Under the pieces are notes generated by a model. That model was not told the DNA's origin. It saw nothing but the letters and a program-made list of their open reading frames with translations, and made no database searches. Positions 48,634 to 61,289 of a DNA stretch of 64,000 nucleotides are shown in pieces. Source of the stretch: Plantago ovata (Eukaryota > Streptophyta > Magnoliopsida > Lamiales > Plantaginaceae); the NCBI GenBank assembly GCA_028274465.1, contig CM051456.1:113699397-113763396 (forward strand), given 5' to 3'. Each line of letters starts with the position of its first letter. The first letter of the stretch is position 1. The translations under genes and the position numbers were made by a program.

Positions 48634-51600
48634 TTACACAAACATATGAGTTGGATACTCATGCTCGTATCCGTTGTAGTCATAATATAGCCTCTCCCCT
48701 TTGGCTATATCGCGGGTTGCAACCAGAAGCACCCGGCTCTCCCCATAGACATTGTACCTCACACACTTCACATTTTGCTTCTTGCGGCTTTGCCTACAGA
48801 TAAGATTGATCCATGTAAGAACCAATATTTGCAATAACTTAAGTAGGATATCGACTTTGACAAAATTTGTTTAAGAAAGGTTTTGCAATAAAACTGCAGT
48901 GAGTATGCTAAAATGAGCAAAAATAAGTACAAACAAGAGTAATATTTAGCATATAAGCAGCTAATCTGAATTAGAAATTGAACCAAATCTCCCTCGAATT
49001 TATATAGCATGACACCAAAACCACATAAAGTGGATAGGAGAAGAATTTCAACAAATACACAGGGTTCTGTGCAATAAAAGTAGCAATTGCGCGACAAACA
49101 CACAACAGAAGGGGCATTTTCTAACAAATAGAGCAAGGTTAAGTAGCATGAACTTACGGTGTGTGATTGTTTATGCCGCTGATAAAGCGAGCAATGTTCC
49201 CTCGCTTGTCGGGGCATATGACAAGACTCTCTGATGGATCAGCCGACAGCAGGAGAGTCATCAAGCTATCGCAGTCGTCACGTTCGCGATTCTTCAAGTA
49301 ATCCACATCGCCCGTGTACTCTGCAAGAAGTGTCAAGTCCTTTATAGGACCATCAGCTTCCACTGTGTAGCTGCAGCATCGCAAAGCCAGTCAAATTCAG
49401 TTTCCACTTTCCACATATAAAATTAGAATCAAACAGATGAGTGAAGAATTATCATACCCTTGACATGAGTCAAATGTGACAATAAGAGGCGGACATTCAC
49501 CTCTTCTGTTCATGGAAGCACAGTATTCTAGTGTTTCGGTATCTTCTTTTGTAAGAACCTGACAAGGAAAGATATATGCAACGAGATGGTTAATCATCAG
49601 GATCAAAGCTGCTAAATCACATGTCGAATTCGGAAAAGGAAGGTGTAACAAGTAGTCCCACATTACACATAACTTGCGTTAACACTTAACGCATAATTTC
49701 CCCAAGCTTTAAAATGATGTGCAGCAAATCACTACATATTTCTGATAATGTAGATGGATTTTATCCTCTTCTTCCAAACAAAAAGTGAAGATTACTTAGT
49801 CTGACATTCAAAAAGGATGGGCTAACCTGCATGCCACCATTTTCAAGAACAGCTTGATTGGCTGATCTTGGAGCCATGTTGGGCATGTATGTCAGCTCAT
49901 TGCTGTATTCCATGCCCTGAGCAGTCAACCCTGCAGCAAGGGATTGCATCTGCTCTAGCCTTCTCTTTGGAGACTCCGTTGGAACGTAAGGCAACAACCT
50001 CCTACTCCTCTTCGGAAACACAAGTGGACGTCTGCGGCGTTTTCTAGTATCTGCAATCAGTCCAAAGGACAAGAAAATATAAACTCCACATGCTATCATC
50101 AAGTAAAGCTGTCTACACCATTTCTAACCATTAAAGTATTAGACCGTCTTAAAGTTCTTGCACTGAAGTTGCGCAAAAGTAATTGCTCCTGTAGCTCTAT
50201 ATCATTTCGCAAAGAATTTAACTGAAAACAACAAATGGATTTTGAGTAGTCTTCTTTTCAGGGAAAATATTTTACTTGGATGCACCGATTAATCTTATCC
50301 TATATAGTAATATCTCTAAATTACAATTTCGATGACAGATTGTGCCTTTTATATAAACTCAGACTTATCCAGAGAAGATGAGTCACAGCTTCTTGGAGTA
50401 AAGCTACTCATACATAAACTTACAAAACTATATCGAACATAAAAACTTCATATCAACAGAAGACAAAGAGATGCTTGTTTATGCACAAATTAATTGGGGG
50501 TAGAAAGTTGTATATATGAAAACCCTCATACAATGCAATGTCTACTGCCTAACATTTCAAATGTTTGTATATTGACTTTTCTTTGTGGTTGTAAAAAGAG
50601 GAAGAATGACACAACAAATGAGATGCTACAGCAGATGAAAAGATTTAGTCATATGCTTGATCATGCTCACATAGTAAGTTGAAGCTCAATCCGCCTAATT
50701 ATGATGTAAATAACAGGTAAATCTTGACACTGGAAGCCATCTAATCTAACACTTATAATGCTCAGCTATCAAGAAGATGCTGAGTTCAGTGTGCATAGTC
50801 CTTGAAGTGTATATTTAGATTAAGAGTAGGACATACGTACTTCAACATTTCAACCTAAAACGTGTTGAATCCAAGAAATACTTGGTACACTAAAGCATTA
50901 GTTGAGAAAACACCAATTCTTAAATGCATGTGCACGTATCTACTCTAAGATAAACAAAAGAAAGAAGTGCTACTCAGCCGGAAGTGAATGAGCTGAGTTT
51001 TAAGCATGTTTAGTAATTAAAGCCATCTAAACAGTCTGTGAACATACTAAAACGGCAATAAAAGGAGGACACGGGGAGCTTTAGAGACTTCTATTGTCTG
51101 TGAGATCACTTCAACATTCTATGTGCACCATGAGGGTCTCCAGTTGAGTACGTGAAAAGATACTCAATGGGTGTCGGAATAGACACAACAACAACTTTAG
51201 AAAGTCTGAAAATCTCAGAGATATTCCTAATAACGCGTGTCGGAATAGACACAACAACAACTTTAGAAAGTCTGAAAATCTCAGAGATATTCCTAATAAC
51301 GCGTGTCGGAATAGACACAACAACATCTTTAGAAAGTCTGAAAATCTCAGAGATATTCCTAATAATGCATGGACTTTTTTAAGTTGTGAACTTAAACAAA
51401 AATCCTACAGTTCTTTCATCTAAACTCCTGTTTTTAAAACACTCAACTCCTATCCTTTCCCCTTAAAAATCCTACATTAATGGAAGTAGAATAGAACCAT
51501 TTCATCATTAACTGAGACAGTCGCACATTCGGGTTTAGAATTTATGTGAATGATTCAGGTTTTTGATTATGTAGTTCCACGTGTTGGATGCATATATGAT

Positions 51601-52742
51601 GCATCGCCATGTTGCATCTGAAAGGCCAAAGATGAGATTGGAGCCGTAGACCGATTCCCAAAACTTTGATATGCATCCAAAATGTGGAACTACATTACCT
51701 AAAACCCAAACTTTTTTCACATAATATTCCAATCAATCACCCGAAAAGATCATGAACACATGCCAGATAGAACACACTCTAACCATTTCGTAACAATGCA
51801 TATGTTCTTAATCTGCTACGTTCTTAATCTGGAAACTCAATAGCCAAAACTTCTCTTCGTCTTTTCATCAAACATGTACAAGCCATGACCACATAGCCCA
51901 CGGCATTGTCCCCACAACCATATCGTTGTTTCAACACTCGAAAACACATTAGTAGTAGCACATAGTCTCATCAATGAAAGTAGCAAGAATCATTTTTCAC
52001 AACGCGATAGTATGTACACTGCATTGCATTATACTGATGCGATTACCAAAGGAACAGTTTCCAAAACAAACAAAAAAACCAATCTACCTTTGCCATTGGC
52101 CTCTGCTTCCTCCTCATCAGTCTTCTGAATCCTGAAAAAATCATGAATCTTCTTCTGCGTAAAACCTGCACACACACACACAATCAAACAATCAAACATT
52201 TCCCTCATCAAAACCACTCCCAAAACGCAAACAACACTCAATTTTCATGATCTTTTTCTTCGAACATTCAAACACAAATGAATCAGTCAAGTAAGCATAT
52301 ACATAAACACAAAATCCATTATACTTTTTATCAAGGTGGCATCTTTCTTATGAGAGCAACGAGGGCAAAACCACGGGCCTATTGGAACACGGGCCACAAT
52401 CGGCCTCAAACAGACCATATGATACCCTCTATCACACCCATCACACAGCAACAGCTGCTCCCCTTTCTCCCCTGACCCACATTGCTCACAAGCCACGTCC
52501 TCGTACTTATCCTCCTCCTCTCCATTTACTTCTCCACCACCACTTGCCTCCACAACGACGCCGTTTTCCTCCTCATCTTCATTGTACACCTCCTGCAAAG
52601 AATCCACACGAGGAGCCACCTCCAAAATCTCTTTCAAAGTCCGGTACTTCCTGGGCTTCTTCTTCTTATTCGTCTTGGCTTTGGGCTTAAGAATTATCGG
52701 AGCTGAGCTGAATTTCTCCGGTGGCAGAGACGGCGGCGCCAT
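48634..52742 (-). CDS. ATXR5: Histone H3K27 methyltransferase, ATXR5/ATXR6 type (copy B)
   Basis: Exons (-): 52742-52325, 52165-52088, 50050-49827, 49558-49458, 49370-49158, 48793-48634. Exons 2-6 are exactly the same lengths as in copy A (78, 224, 101, 213 and 160 bases), and exon 1 is nine bases shorter; about 397 residues. PHD finger (CEQCGSGEKGEQLLLCDGCD, WFCPRC), PCNA-binding QKKIHDFF, GDVDYL, CPDKRGNIARFISGINNH and the complete SET motif LYYDYNGYEHEYPTH are all present. It keeps the residues usual in the family where copy A has changed, so it is the better candidate for the ancestral function. The basic linker before the PHD (KTNKKKKPRKY) could act as a nuclear signal. Confidence 0.93.
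51172..51369. repeat. 66-bp tandem repeat, 3 copies, in ATXR-B intron 2
   Basis: The unit starts TGTCGGAATAGACACAACAA at 51172, 51238 and 51304, an exact 66-base period. ATXR-A has two units. Apparent open frames across it are products of the multiple-of-three period. Confidence 0.9.
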
Positions 52743-54049
52743 TTGCAGGTGAAATTGAGCTGATTTCGGAATTGGAGGTACTGGGAATTTTGTTTGTTTG
52801 TTTCTCCTCTGGTTTTGCCTTTTTTCTTGGCTTCTTCGATTGTTCTTCTTTGGTTCGATGCTTTTTTTTTTTTTTGCTGTTTGCTTGTTTTAGCTTTAAT
52901 ATTTGTTACAGTGAATGGAGAAATGGAGTCGCGGGGAAATGAATGCCAGGTGGTGATATGCTGACGTGGAGATTTCTCTATGGATGGATTACTGTGCACA
53001 CGATTATCTGCGTGCACACAGTGGCATGGCTCTATTCAAATTCAGATTCTCTCCCTGTAATTTTAAATTTTAGCCGTTTGGGATTTTGTAATCCTATTTT
53101 TCGCAATTCTAGTGACTGCTTATTTTCCTCATTTAATTTTCTACTACTAAAAAACTTGGTATTATGTTCAAACCAATCAGATAGGAGAACCGTTTAATTC
53201 AATTTTGTTCAAATACATTTAATTTAGTGAGAGGACGAGACGAATTCTATACGTGATCCATTTACGAGAAGGTAAAAAGGAAAATGAAATAAAGACCCTT
53301 CTTTTTAATGCATCAACTAAGCGACAATCATTAGCAGGCCGGGCGTCTTTCTTTTCATTAGTTCAATTTAGTTTTTACTTAGATTCTTTTTTTATACTAA
53401 AAATAAATTCAGTTCAATTTTATTCAGACGGGAGAAAATAGTTTTATTAACTCGATATTGCGTACAAATAATAACTTATCTCATTAAGTAATGTTACTCG
53501 TTGTTTATATTTTACCAATAATATTAAAAGTTTAAACGGACTGTAAAATTGTGTGGGGTGAAACTTATGCCAATCATAATTTTAAAAAAAAATCTCATGA
53601 TTTGATTTTTCCATAATAATTACTTTTTTTTGATTTTTGAAAAGTGTTTAATTTAGTATGATATTTATATAATAATCACCTCCTGAAGAGGTATAGTAAT
53701 GATGCAGAAATAGAATTATTTATAATGAGAATTTGCCATTATGAGATTATAGAAATTTTATAACACTGACTCCATTTCCATTATCTAAAAAGGAAAAGTC
53801 AAGGGCTATTAACACAATATTAGTATTACTACTAGGACTAGGGCCGAAATTACTAGCGGGCCCTAGGACTATGTAGCTAAGTCAGCGGTACTGTAGGACT
53901 GAGTTAATTAAAAAAAAAAGGGAAATAGTAGGTCACCTCTTTGACAATATTAGCAAAATCTCATTTTTGGTCCCTTTAATTTTAGTTTCATCTTATACTT
54001 GTCCTTTAATTCTCCTTTTCTTTATGTTATCAATATCTATCTCTTTCCT
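52743..54049. other. Upstream region of ATXR-B
   Basis: Similarity to the ATXR-A upstream region covers the leader (to about 52900) and a block at 53440-53770 with one copy of the CACCTCCTGAAGAGGTA core. No other gene or element was recognised. Confidence 0.55.
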
Positions 54050-56214
54050 TAAATATGCAGCTCATTAGTTTAACTGATTCATCATGTACCAGCTTCCTGT
54101 GATGCACATGGTTGATATCTGGAAGAGTAACAAGAAGAAAACTTCAGAAATCCAAAAATTCCTTTTTCATATGAAATGAATTAGAAAGTAGTTTGAGTAT
54201 GGGACTACTAAACACATACCAAGACATTGTAAAACACCCCATCCTAATTTTATGCATAATCCTTAGAACTGCAATAAGTATTCCAAGCAGGTTAATAAAG
54301 TGAACAACAATTCAGTTTCCAAATGAAACTGTACTCTCTATGAAAACTGATGAAATAATACCTTGAGTTTTTATGACGAACCCTGTTTCCGGTGTTTCCG
54401 TCATGTCTCTATCAGTTGGTTCTTGAATTTCGATGCAATGATCACTGGAACTGCTCCAGCTTTCAATTTGATCCTCACTATGGGACACTCGTGGAATATC
54501 CCAAGGGGAATTTATCCTTACCCCTGATTCAGCAGTACTTTTTTCAGTTCAAATCTTAAAATGATCAAGATACAAGAGTCCCATTAAATTATAGCATCAA
54601 GTAGAATAGTTTCATTATTTGGAGATATGCATATGTTCATCAAGTGAGATATAGATGTTATACTTACAGGAGTAAATCCATTTTTCCTAAAACAGTAACT
54701 TAGTCCCACTGGGAAATGCCACAGGGCCTGTGAGCCAATATCTTGAGAGTGTAATTTACACTATGATCAGGGCTCACACCAAGAGCCGGATATCATTTTA
54801 GTAACATTGAAGCAACATCTGTCATAATTTGATAGCAATATTAGCTAACTGAATACTACTCCACTAAACTACCATTCCTCCACTGAAACTTGAACTTCTA
54901 GACAAGGTAGCAATTCATTAGAGGAAGACGGTGAATTCAAAATTCATCATATGCAATGCATCATCTATTCATCTCAGCAGTAATTAGACAGTTAAGCAGC
55001 GTAGCTCCATTCTCGCCATTTTCCGGACTGAGTACATCCTTTGGTGGAACTTTATAGACATAATGAACCATATGCTTTTAAAGTGCGGCCACAATTACCG
55101 GAAGCTGCCCATCTTCATGTCCATTTTCCATTAGAACCAAGTGTTTGTTCACATCCACCATTGCCTTTGCCAGTTTTTCGGCACCACTAATAGCAGCTAG
55201 AGATAGAGCTGGGGCACCGTAATCGTTAACGAATTCTAAGTCCTTGGGTTGCATCATCCTCAGTAATTTTTTTTGCAATCCTCATGTGAACACACAAAAT
55301 TGCTATGTGAAGAGCTGTATCATTATGTGAAGATACTCTTGCCCTCGCACCATCTGGTTTGTGCTCAAGAAAGTGAAATGTAGCTCTCATATTGCCTGCT
55401 TCAATGGCCTTGTACAATGGATCGTAATCAATGAAGCCTCTGCCAGTCTGCATCTTGTTCCTGAAAACAATTTGCAAATTTTTCCAAATCAACCAACCAT
55501 TGTCAAGTAAATTAAGATGTACAGATCCTGTATGTTAGGAGTAAGACATCAATTGCAAGAAGAATTCATATAGTGATCATCAGTAGAGTAGTCATCATGA
55601 ATTTCTTTCACCAATCTCCTTGGTGCGAATTCACAATAAAAGTAATTGGAAAAACTCATCAAGAATTGTAATACGAAAAGTACCCATTTCATCCTGTGAA
55701 CTTTCTTCATCTTCACTATCCGAAGGAGGTAACAACTGTGACCTATGAGCCTTTTCAGCCAAGTGATTCCATGCATAACGTGCAAAGATGCTTGCGTCCT
55801 TGAACTCAGAGTGAATGCAATTTTAATGGCGTGCACAGCCAGTGCGTTCTTCCTCTTCCATTCCTCATGTTCCTGCTTCGCTGTTTTATCAGGTTCAGCC
55901 TCCTTTCCTGATACAACTCCCCAAAGTCCATGCCTGACGAGATAAATTTTCAGCCATAGTTTCCAAAATTCATAGTTATCCTCGGTCAGCTCTTCCGGGA
56001 CAATTCCAAGACCTGCTCTAATTGTATCCCCATCACCTGCTAGAGAATTAAACAAACCAAATAATGTTACATAGTAAAAAAAGCAGTTGTACTCAGCTCT
56101 AGTGAATGTTTCCAGAACCATGTAATGGGAAATTAGATGGATCAAACTAGCTAAGAAGAGCAAAACCAAAAGGTAACAATGAGAAAATGTTTCCTTACTA
56201 GAGTTCTTTGTCAT
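54050..56214 (-). pseudogene. Ankyrin-PGG pseudogene with Gag-like N-terminus
   Basis: This tandem relative of the intact gene at 57283-61289 keeps its exon order: exon 1 at 56214-56199 (same 16-base size), exon 2 about 56042-55675, exon 3 about 55450-54975, exon 4 about 54785-54665, exon 5 about 54545-54362, then small pieces to about 54050. Exon 2 keeps GIVPEELTEDNYEFWKLWLK and GLWGVVSGKE but shifts frame near 55822 before YAWNHLAEKA. The ankyrin exon loses a piece near 55255 and has a TAA at about 55078. Exon 4 has stops. The membrane PGG part is gone. Confidence 0.85.
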
Positions 56215-57282
56215 CCTTGTCAACTTCTACAACAATTTTTTCTTGTAGAGGCAAGGAAATTAAATTATTGTGTGTTAATACTTGATAAGATAGCTCTTCT
56301 CAGATATTATACTGTCTTTCTCCAACACATTCAATGAATATCCTCCACCTGTAAGTCTCAGTCTTTTTTGTTGTTTGCAATATCACCTCCTTTATTTTTT
56401 TTCACGTGACTATTAAACGAAAGAGACACCAAAATTTAACGATTGATAAAGACGACCAACACATTTTTTCTTCTCCAGTACAAGTGCCTCTTGGTAATTG
56501 GGAACTTTTTTTTTTTTTGTAACTCTCCATATTTAGTGCACAGGCCCAGTTAGGCACATTTTCACAACCATGTGCTGTGTATCCAAAAGGCAAAAAAGTG
56601 CATGCCAACACGTAAGGTTGGCATGCAGTGTGAAGAATGCATCAAAATACAATTGAGACATAAATTTAATGAATGCAAGAAACACACTTACATGTATCAA
56701 TCAGCTTTCTGTCTATGATTGCGTCCAAATACTCCAATCTTGACCGGGCCTGAGCCAATGCATCTGCACTGCACTTGCACCTCATCCATTTTCTGGGAAA
56801 CCCATAAAAAGTTTCTGCCTCACCATCCAAAATAGAGCCAATAGAGCCAGCATGGTCAGGCCTCCGGTTACACCACACCTGGTACTTACCTCTGTTCACA
56901 CATACTCCATTGTAATATGACAACTATCTAACTCTCACTCCAATAACCTTAATCAAAACTTATCAACTCAATTTAATATCAATTAAATACAACTGAAAAT
57001 GTACAATCTGAAGAAATGAAATGTATAGGACCATCTATGAAAGCAATCAAAGATGCATGGGGACTTTACTGAACAAACAAAGCGTATTTCTATTAACATA
57101 CATATATACAATAATACTTAGGATTAATGTACATACAGAGAATGAAATATACCCAGTTTTCAGCAATTACTGCATGTAAGACACATTGCTCACCAAGATA
57201 ATTTAAGAACCACTGATGCTTTATGGTAGAGCACAACTACATAAGTGAAAATGTGAAATATGGGACGAATCAGGAAGTACAA
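56215..57282. other. Spacer between the ankyrin genes with an exon-like frame
   Basis: On the - strand about 56905-56690 is open and ends at a good GTAAGT donor after CTTGATACAT. It reads KYQVWCNRRPDHAGSIGSI, FYGFPRKWMRCKCS and ALAQARSRLEYLDAI. I do not recognise it. It may be an exon of an unidentified gene or a stray fragment. The rest of the spacer shows nothing. Confidence 0.3.
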
Positions 57283-60200
57283 CTACTTGAGCTCTTTCTT
57301 AGGCTTATGGAAAATGCCAAACCCGTAGGTACGAATGGTAATCTCAATCAAGAGAGGAAAATGTAACATGGAAAACAGAGCTACTGGAATTACAGAGAGA
57401 ATGATAATAGGAATGGAAATCCAAGACAACTTGTCACGCAGAATCAAATACAGCGAGGCACCAAATGACGTCATCATGGTTACAATGGAGAGAAACAGGC
57501 ATGTGAGTCCGAAGATTAATTTAGTGGGCAAGGACTTGAGAAAATCTTCTTCAGCATATCGTGCTGTTAGGATACCCAAGAACATTAACACTGACATAGA
57601 GGAACTAAACATTGATAGTCCATTTGAAATCATGAAAATGAGGAAAACAACTGGCTGAGTTCCCAACATGGTGGGCAGCCCTGTATCATCTCTGTTGCCG
57701 CCTGGAACTGTGAAGGCTGTAGTAAACATGACTGCAGCTACAAGAGTGCCCACGATCATGCTTGATCCTGCCGTGTTTTTCATCCATGTTTCTGCATCCT
57801 CCATTAGATCCTTATGTTCTTTGGTGAACAATAATGCAGGTGTTTTATTGTTCTCGTTCACTTCTTCTTTCAGCTTCGGTTGAGCAATAGACTCCACTTC
57901 CTGTTGAGAAAGACATAGAAAGTTGATTTAATTTTGAGGTTAAAGATTCTTCGGATGTATCTTTAGTTTTACTTTTTCAGGAGTCGGTGAATATTTACAC
58001 TCAGCTTGAGTTTCTCAAGTGGCTAAGAAACGTTGCACACCCCCTATTTTTTCAGCTACATTTACACGCGTTACTACTAATACAAAAAATTATGCAACTA
58101 ACACCCTCATAATATTGACACCTCGTAAAAGGTGTTTAAATAATTACTGAAAACCAAGGTTGTTGCTCTTTTCGATTAGGAAAATGTAATTAACAGAGTA
58201 AAAATGAGAAGTTTGTTTGATTACCTTAAACCATTGAAGTTCTCTTTGCATCTGTAGAGCTGCTCCAGAAACACGCTTCAGTTGAGATGGAGGAGATAAC
58301 TTTGCAGCAAGATGTAAATAGTTGTTTCTGAAAATATCATGCCTGCGAGCCATTATGCTTTTTCTTGTTCCCAAACCATATATAAGGCTAAATATCTTCT
58401 CTTGACGTAATACAATGGCATGCGCGAAAATTGTCCTTCCCTTTTTATCTTTCTTCCATATGATATCAGGCTTGTGTTTTATCATCTCTAGTATGATTTC
58501 AATAATACCATGCTTAACAGCATCATAAATCACTGTATCAATATCCATCTTTTCTAGTTGTTGGTTGCTCAATTTTCGCAGCCCTTGAAACATGAAACAT
58601 AGAAGTTTGATGGCTTCTTCATGCACCAACTTCCTCTGATGAATATACGTGATCTCTGGAACTATTAATATTACATAAAGTCAACTGCATGTAAGAGATA
58701 TTTTTATCTATAGACAGATATAAGTGCAGAACTACCTACCGAGGCACTGTAAAATGTGCCAACCAAATTCCCGGAACAGCTTCAAAGCTGCAAGGTACTC
58801 CAAACTTGTTAGCACAGAATTTCTCAAACTTATCTACAGGAGCATATCATACTTATGCAAAAGGTAAATGTAATGCCAATATTAATTTTATACTTTAAAA
58901 GACCAAGTAGGATGTAATATTATACTCTTAGTTGATTGGAGTGTGTTTTGTGCCTGTGTGTGTTTGAGTGCATATGTGTGTGTGAACGAATCTGAGGAAT
59001 ATGCCACTCAATATGTACATACACCGAATGATTCATAGAAGAGTGAAGAACTTGCAGTTACCTCGACTCGAACCCATGCCTCCAAGTTCAGATTCAACTT
59101 CTTCTTCAACTGATACATGAATAGTTCTGTGGTCAGCATTACTACTAAAATACTGAGATTCTCCGAGTTTTACTCCCCACGACCCCCTCTGACTGTCCAA
59201 TGGTGGATGAACTCGTACAACTAGGTAAAATTTCTATTAGTGGCACTCATCAAAAAGAAAATATGTTATGCTAATTAATTACAGTAGCATAAAATCCGAA
59301 TCCTTGTAATTATAGTTCAAAGTTTATGTGTCTTTCAAATCGAAAGTTTTATTGATCAAAAGATGTCTTACAGTAGTAGATCCATTTCTCCCAGAATGCA
59401 AGCTTCATGCCACTTCGGAATGCAGAAGGCTTGTGAGCCAATATTTGGAGGGCATAATGACCGTGGTGATCTGGGGTAACACCCAGCTCTGGATACCGTC
59501 CCAAAAGCATCAAAGCAACATCTACGACAAGTAGTTCAGGGAAATTAGGGACCGTGAGAGTCTGAGCTAATAAAAAATATACCAAAATTATGTGGCTTAC
59601 CATAAATTTCAGCAGTGATAAGACAATTAAGCAGCATTGCTCCGTTCCCACCATTCGTTGGACTGAACTCAGACTTAGGTGTCATTTTGTATAAATAATG
59701 AACCATGGACTTCTGTCCATACAGCGCAGCCACGATTACAGGAAGTTGCCCATCATCATGTTCATTTGCTATCTTAACCAAATTCTTGTTCTTCTGTAAC
59801 ATTGCCGCTGCTAGTTTCTGAGCACCGCATATAGCAGCAAGAGATAGGCTTGTTGCACCATATTCATTTACCATTTCCAGATCACTTTCATCCATTTTGG
59901 CGACCAATTTATGTGCAATATCTATGTGTCCAGATAAAATTGCAATGTGCAGAGCCGTGTCTTTATGAGACGAAACTCTGGCCCTAATTGCATTTGGGTG
60001 CTCCTGAAGGAAAGCTTGTATAGCTTTCCAATTGCCTTCTTCTGAGGCACGGTACAGAATATCATAGTCAAGGTAATCTCTCACCCCTGTAAATGTTATG
60101 TAACTTTCAGTTATAGACTCATAATTGTTCTACTTCCCTACAGATAATAATTTCATTTATAATTTGTTTTTCGAGTAAACTGTTGGTTCATGAAGTCATA

Positions 60201-61289
60201 ATATGTCATTGCATAGCATTTAATAAAATCATGATTGGAATTTAGCTACTTACTCTTGGACAAAATATATTCTTTTTTTTTTTAATTTGGTTTGATCGCC
60301 CTTCCCTTAACAGGCCATCATCCTAAAATTGGTTCAACTAAATAAATTATTAAAACGTGAATTTTTTTTTCCAGACCAAACAGGCTCTCAGAAAATAATA
60401 CTAATGTCCAATAAATCATTGGACTATGAACTTCCATTAAAAGAAAATATTTGGTATTACCATCGTCTTCAACATGAAATTCTTCTTCGTGATCCATGGA
60501 AGGTGGAGGTTTAAGTCCCGAAGCCTTTTCAGCTAAATGAGTCCATGCATAGTGAGCAGAAATGTGAGCCTTGTTAAATTTAGCATATATGCCTGTTCCA
60601 CAAGACATCTGAATGGCATGCAAAGCAAGAGCATTTTTCCTCTTCCATTCATCATGTTCTTCTTTGCACAATTTGTCTGGTTCAGACTCTTTTCCAGAGA
60701 CAACACCCCAGAGGCCATGACCGACCAAATAGTTTTTCAAGCACCTTTTCCACGGCTCATAGTTGTCCTCATTGAGCACCTCTGGAACAATTCCGGACCC
60801 TCCATGAGTTTTCCCACTGACTATTCATAGAATCATAAACATGTTACTAAGTGAGGAATATAACCTGGCATGTATATGCAGAAGACAGCAGAACAATAAA
60901 AACAAAACATGCTTCTCAAATTGGACAACTACTCAGTTTCAGCATTTCTCCTTAAGCAAAGTAAAATGCCTTCATTACAATATTTTCTTTTAAGAGCAAA
61001 TACTGTTTAGTGTCAAGAATATGAAATCTCAACATGAGCACCTTACTAACAGTTTTTTTTTTTTTTTTTCAATATTGCTCTTGAAAAAGAAAAACAGGAG
61101 TCAATTAAACAAAAATAAGAATAATAATAGCACGGCTATAAGTATATAACAACATTAAGAACTAAGAACAGTCACAAAAGAGCACTTAAATACAGAAAGA
61201 GATCGTAGGACCTGCTGCAGTTGGTGACATACGATGAAGCTATGAACATATAAACATGAAGAAAACTTCTTACATGAATCTCTTGTCAT
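57283..61289 (-). CDS. Ankyrin-repeat PGG membrane protein with copia-Gag-like N-terminal domain
   Basis: Exons (-): 61289-61274, 60820-60461, 60086-59601, 59521-59372, 59220-59062, 58787-58740, 58655-58225, 57900-57283; all GT-AG with matching phases, about 755 residues. Residues 18-105 (LNEDNYEPWKRCLKNYLVGH, GLWGVVSGKE, EWKRKNALALHAIQ) resemble the DUF4219/UBN2 N-terminus of copia Gag proteins. Ankyrin repeats follow at about 130-290 (DTALHIAILSGHIDIA, GATSLSLAAICGAQKLA, GQLPVIVAALYGQK). The C-terminal half has another ankyrin segment (NNYLHLAAKLSPP) and the PGG domain: WMKNTAGSSMIVGTLVAAVM, AFTVPGG and four hydrophobic helices. ACD6/ITN1-type PGG proteins sit in membranes and act in immunity or salt and ABA responses; the role of this one is not known. 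The small sixth exon is the least certain. Confidence 0.88.

Noticed and set aside
51106..51382. CRISPR-like array or repeat protein at the 66-bp repeats
   Set aside because: The units are contiguous with no unique spacers, lie in a plant intron, and the open frames arise because the period is a multiple of three.
55549..56223. 224-codon continuous - strand frame
   Set aside because: It reads through the intron between exons 1 and 2 of the ankyrin pseudogene and past a frameshift; only the part around EDNYEFWKLW is real coding sequence.
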